From Buddleja alternifolia (Eukaryota; Streptophyta; Magnoliopsida; Lamiales; Scrophulariaceae), in contig CM033394.1 of the NCBI GenBank assembly GCA_019426215.1, positions 18,806,195 through 18,870,194 on the forward strand: a DNA stretch of 64,000 bases. Direction: 5' to 3'. Shown here piece by piece: positions 60,809 through 64,000 of the stretch; the stretch's first letter is position 1, and each line of letters starts with the position of its first letter. Made by a program: the position numbers and the translations under genes. The notes below the pieces were generated by a model that saw only the letters and a list, made by a program, of their open reading frames with translations, searched no databases and was not told the origin of the DNA.

Positions 60809-62167
60809 AACTGTGTAATCTGGCTTGTGTTGGAGGATTAAATAAATCCTCCAACTTAAGCCCACCGGATCACACACACACGCCCATATGAGCCATTGGA
60901 CAATCAATTGGGCTATGTTGACCCAGTCAACTTAGTCCAATTAATTTAATCAATTAATATATAATCCAATTAAATATATATTGATTAAATCGATAATTAA
61001 TTAAATAAATAAATAATTATTATTCTAGTCTAAATAATTAATTAACCTAGTCAATTAAATATTCAAACTAATTAATTTAATTTACCATTGTTTAATCGAA
61101 TTAAGCAACTAATTAAATTAATTTGTCCAATTAATTAATTCATCCTTCCCAAGGACAAATTACCAGAACACCTTCCAAATACAAGACTTGAATTCCCCGT
61201 CTATTCCTGTATAGTGCGACTCTCTAGCTTCGTCTCAATTGGCAATGGGAGGATACCAAAGGATGTGGGTGACACCTAGCCAGCACCGTGGACCCACATT
61301 GTAGCCCAACTGAGTACGAAATGATTATATCATTACGAACCTCTAGATTATGATAACGTATGAGTATAAGCCCTTCACTGACGTATCCCGATCGAGTGAG
61401 AGTCATGGAATATGTCAAACTCACAGGACTCGATGCTATGCTTAAGAATCATAGTAATATGGATCACTAAACACGAGTTAATTCATCAGCTCTGGCTAGA
61501 GACTTTCAATCTCATTTACCTATGACCACATAGGATACTTTTCGTTTACTTTCGAGACAGTGAATTCCATCTTGGTAATCACCTCACATGCTACTTGCCC
61601 ATTGGAACGCATTTCGAGGTCGGTCCTACCAATGGGTGAATTGGGCCTAACTACTCTAGTGACAAAATCCAACGTCACAAGCATAATGTGACCGTAACTC
61701 CTCAGGTCTAAGGCTCACGCATAACTTCATAATCAGTAATCCAATCATTGACAATCACTGAGTAAAAACCCATTTGATCGGATTATTATGAGCCATGTTC
61801 GAATACACTAATGCCATAAATGTATCTATGATACAAACTCCAACTATCCCATAGTGTTCGACTGACACTCCTTTGTCAGAGTATGTGTCATACAAATCTT
61901 ATACGAATCTCAATGCCCAATTGAGATTCTCCGACTTGCGAACGATTTAAATGATCAAGTATCAAACTCTTCCAGTGCCCATCCCCTCAAGGAGTGCGAA
62001 GGTTTGCCTTGACACACATGGACTAATTGTTCATTTAAGACTTATTGATGCCATCAAGAATTATACGAACAACATAATATTACCTTTATATTAATTAGAG
62101 GTTGTATAATATAAACTCGTGCCTCATATTCTAACTCCTCGTTGGCATCGAGGGCACATTCCCAACA
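60809..62167 (-). repeat. 5' LTR of copia C, right part
   Basis: It resumes AACTGTGTAATC and matches 44165-45534 to the end CCCAACA, followed by the GGTAT duplication at 62168. Confidence 0.93.
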
Positions 62168-64000
62168 GGTATGTATGGTCTGTTGTTAGAGAGAAACCAT
62201 GATTCGTAGGTGTCTTGAATTAATATAGTGATTATTCAAGGCCTAATTGAATCAAGAATGTTTTAGTCTAGTACTTTTTATTTCAAAAAGTACATTGTTA
62301 CTTAAGGAAAGTGTACTTACAACTAGCACTTGAACGAGCCTAAGAGGTCATACATTTAACTCTATAGATTCACCGTTTTGGTGATGTGATTAATGAATTA
62401 TACATTAATTGGAAAAATTAGGAAAGTCTAGTACTTTCCTAATTTGGAATATAAATTAATTTATAGGGATAAATTAATTGGACTTTTAACTAATCAAGTT
62501 AGACTAGTTAATTAATAGGCCTTGATGAGTACAACTATTATATTTAGTTGGAATAGGCCCAAGCTAAACAAATAGTTATTAGAATTGAATCAATATTTAG
62601 AGTTGACTTTGATTATCGAATTTAATTGGATTTGATATAGTTTTCTCATGTGTTGAGATAAACTATTCATTGAAATATAGTCTCACCTTTTTTGTACAAG
62701 CTTAAAATAGGAATTTAAAAATAATCTATTGTCTAGCACAAATAATAGATTATTTGGGAACTTGAAGAGGTGTTGATATATACATTTTAGAGACGCAACA
62801 AGTGGGGTGCTTTTACTGGGAGATAGAACATACACGTGGAAACTTGGAGCTACCAAGAGGTTGATTAAGATCCAATCAAACCGAGAAAGGAATTTTTGTT
62901 AGTAAAATTCATTTTCCTTTAAATAGTTTAAATGAATCGATTGACCATACTGAAATCCGGTCTTTGGGTGCAAGTTTTAGATGTTATTTACCATCGGGCA
63001 TCGTCGCCCCAGGGATAGTCCATCCAACAGATGATCGACCATGTCTCAAGATAGAGTAATGTCAATGTCAATAAGAATGTTCAATGGTCCCGCTTAGTTG
63101 ACAAGGTTACTATAGTTCTAATAAATTCCCAATTTTTTAGTAATAGGGTTTCAACTGGTAACCAAACCTTAGACTTAGATGGGAGAAGTGATGGAAAAAT
63201 TATACTCATGCGAATATCATAATTAGGATAGGTTTTCCAGAAATCATTAATGTCTATTTCTTCATAATGATGTTGCGAGACACTGTCTATTGATCAATAA
63301 ACATCTTATTTAGGAATTGGTGATTCATTCAAGACCTAATTAATTACTTTGCATAATAATTAATTTGGACAAACTAATTTAATCTTGCCACATGTGGACT
63401 AAATGTATTGTTAGCACATTAGTGAACCTAAGAGGTCACACAATTAATTTGGTCAAGAACCCTAGATTTAATCCCTTTTGGGTTAAGTGTTAATTAATTC
63501 TTGGTAAATGAATGAAGCGATATTTTAATCAATTCCAAGGAAATAAAGAATTAGGTTGATCCTTTATTAATTAATCTTGACAAATTAATGGATTTACATA
63601 TCAAAAGTGTATTTTATTAATTTGTAAATTAATAAAATATGGAATAAAAAATTATACACAATAGACTAACACGCTTTTTTTTCATTAAAAATCTAACATT
63701 CGGGACTAGTGACACATTTTTGTATGTTGTGGAACTTAATTTGTCGCTCGTAAAGCTTGGTATCATTTTCCCAACTCCTTATATTATGAGACCAAAAGTG
63801 CAACTTTTTTCAGGTTCTTTCAATACTTACGAGTGAATGAGAAACAGACTTGGATAGTTTTTCATGATAATTATGGTATTAAAATACTACTTTAACATTG
63901 ATCGAAAAATAATAAAAAATATATTAAAATTGGCTTGGCTCATATAGTCATATATACTTACATGTTGGAGCTGGGGCCATTTTTCTATTCCCCATTTTAT
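62168..64000. other. Old repeat-like sequence right of copia C
   Basis: No gene. Two diverged versions of one phrase group occur about 1 kb apart: ...TTCAAGGCCTAATT... and CCTAAGAGGTCATACA at about 62230-62400, then TTCAAGACCTAATT and CCTAAGAGGTCACACA at about 63320-63500. This suggests an old tandem or LTR pair. A GGACTAGTGACAC...GACCAAAAGTGCAAC stretch at 63700-63810 resembles 23145-23250. Confidence 0.4.

Larger units (their letters stand above)
43828..62167 (-). mobile_element. Copia element C, full length, with nested CACTA
   Basis: LTRs start TGTTGGGAATCC and end GGGCACATTCCCAACA. The perfect duplication GGTAT lies at 43823-43827 and 62168-62172. The polypurine tract at 45535 and initiator-Met primer-binding site at 51347 fix minus orientation. 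Without the 9.1-kb CACTA insertion in its 5' LTR it would be about 9.2 kb. The coding part is heavily decayed, while the two LTRs remain clearly similar. Confidence 0.93.

Overview
This is a stretch of plant nuclear DNA made almost entirely of transposable elements nested in one another. I see no host gene, tRNA, rRNA, CRISPR array or bacterial-type feature. The background is AT-rich. Coding families are Ty1-copia pol/gag, a Sirevirus-type copia element with an envelope-like region, an Athila/Tat-type Ty3-gypsy derivative, two CACTA (En/Spm) transposons with spliced transposase genes, and a small Mutator-like element. Plant tRNA primer-binding sites (initiator Met and Asp) and AT-rich introns point to an angiosperm, probably a eudicot. 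The setting looks like gene-poor, pericentromere-like repeat DNA. The species cannot be named from the sequence alone.

Layout. 1-4782: remains of two minus-strand copia elements (A and B) that appear to share one LTR (2219-3928). 4783-~20995: a plus-strand Sirevirus-like element (5' LTR, gag, protease, integrase, RT, RNase H, envelope-like region) inserted in the RT of copia B. It is itself split at 12533-18549 by a very young, non-autonomous, minus-strand Athila/Tat-type element with a perfect GAATT target duplication. ~20995-22383: the remaining integrase, protease and gag of copia B. 22384-26169: LTR fragments, a leader and a 5' LTR of another minus-strand copia. 26170-39280: an array of TGACGTA-rich and ~175-bp tandem repeats, interrupted by an 11-kb plus-strand CACTA element (26939-37893). 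That CACTA carries a solo LTR (28078-28705, TSD TTATA) and a Mutator-like insertion (34877-35698, 9-bp TSD). 39281-43827: more copia LTR and RT/RNase H fragments in both orientations and an unassigned segment. 43828-62167: a complete minus-strand copia with a perfect GGTAT duplication, whose right-hand LTR holds a 9-kb minus-strand CACTA element (about 51706-60808). 62168-64000: old repeat-like sequence.

How the parts work together. Each CACTA element carries a tnp2 transposase gene followed by a second gene of the TNPA/Ptta type on the same strand. In the right-hand element this second protein continues into a Ulp1-like cysteine protease with its His, Asp, Gln and Cys positions visible. The CACTA-1, Sirevirus and copia genes all carry stops or frameshifts, and the tnp2 gene of CACTA-2 also looks broken. 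The CACTA-2 second gene reads cleanest. The Athila-type element looks youngest, because its LTRs differ at only a handful of positions.
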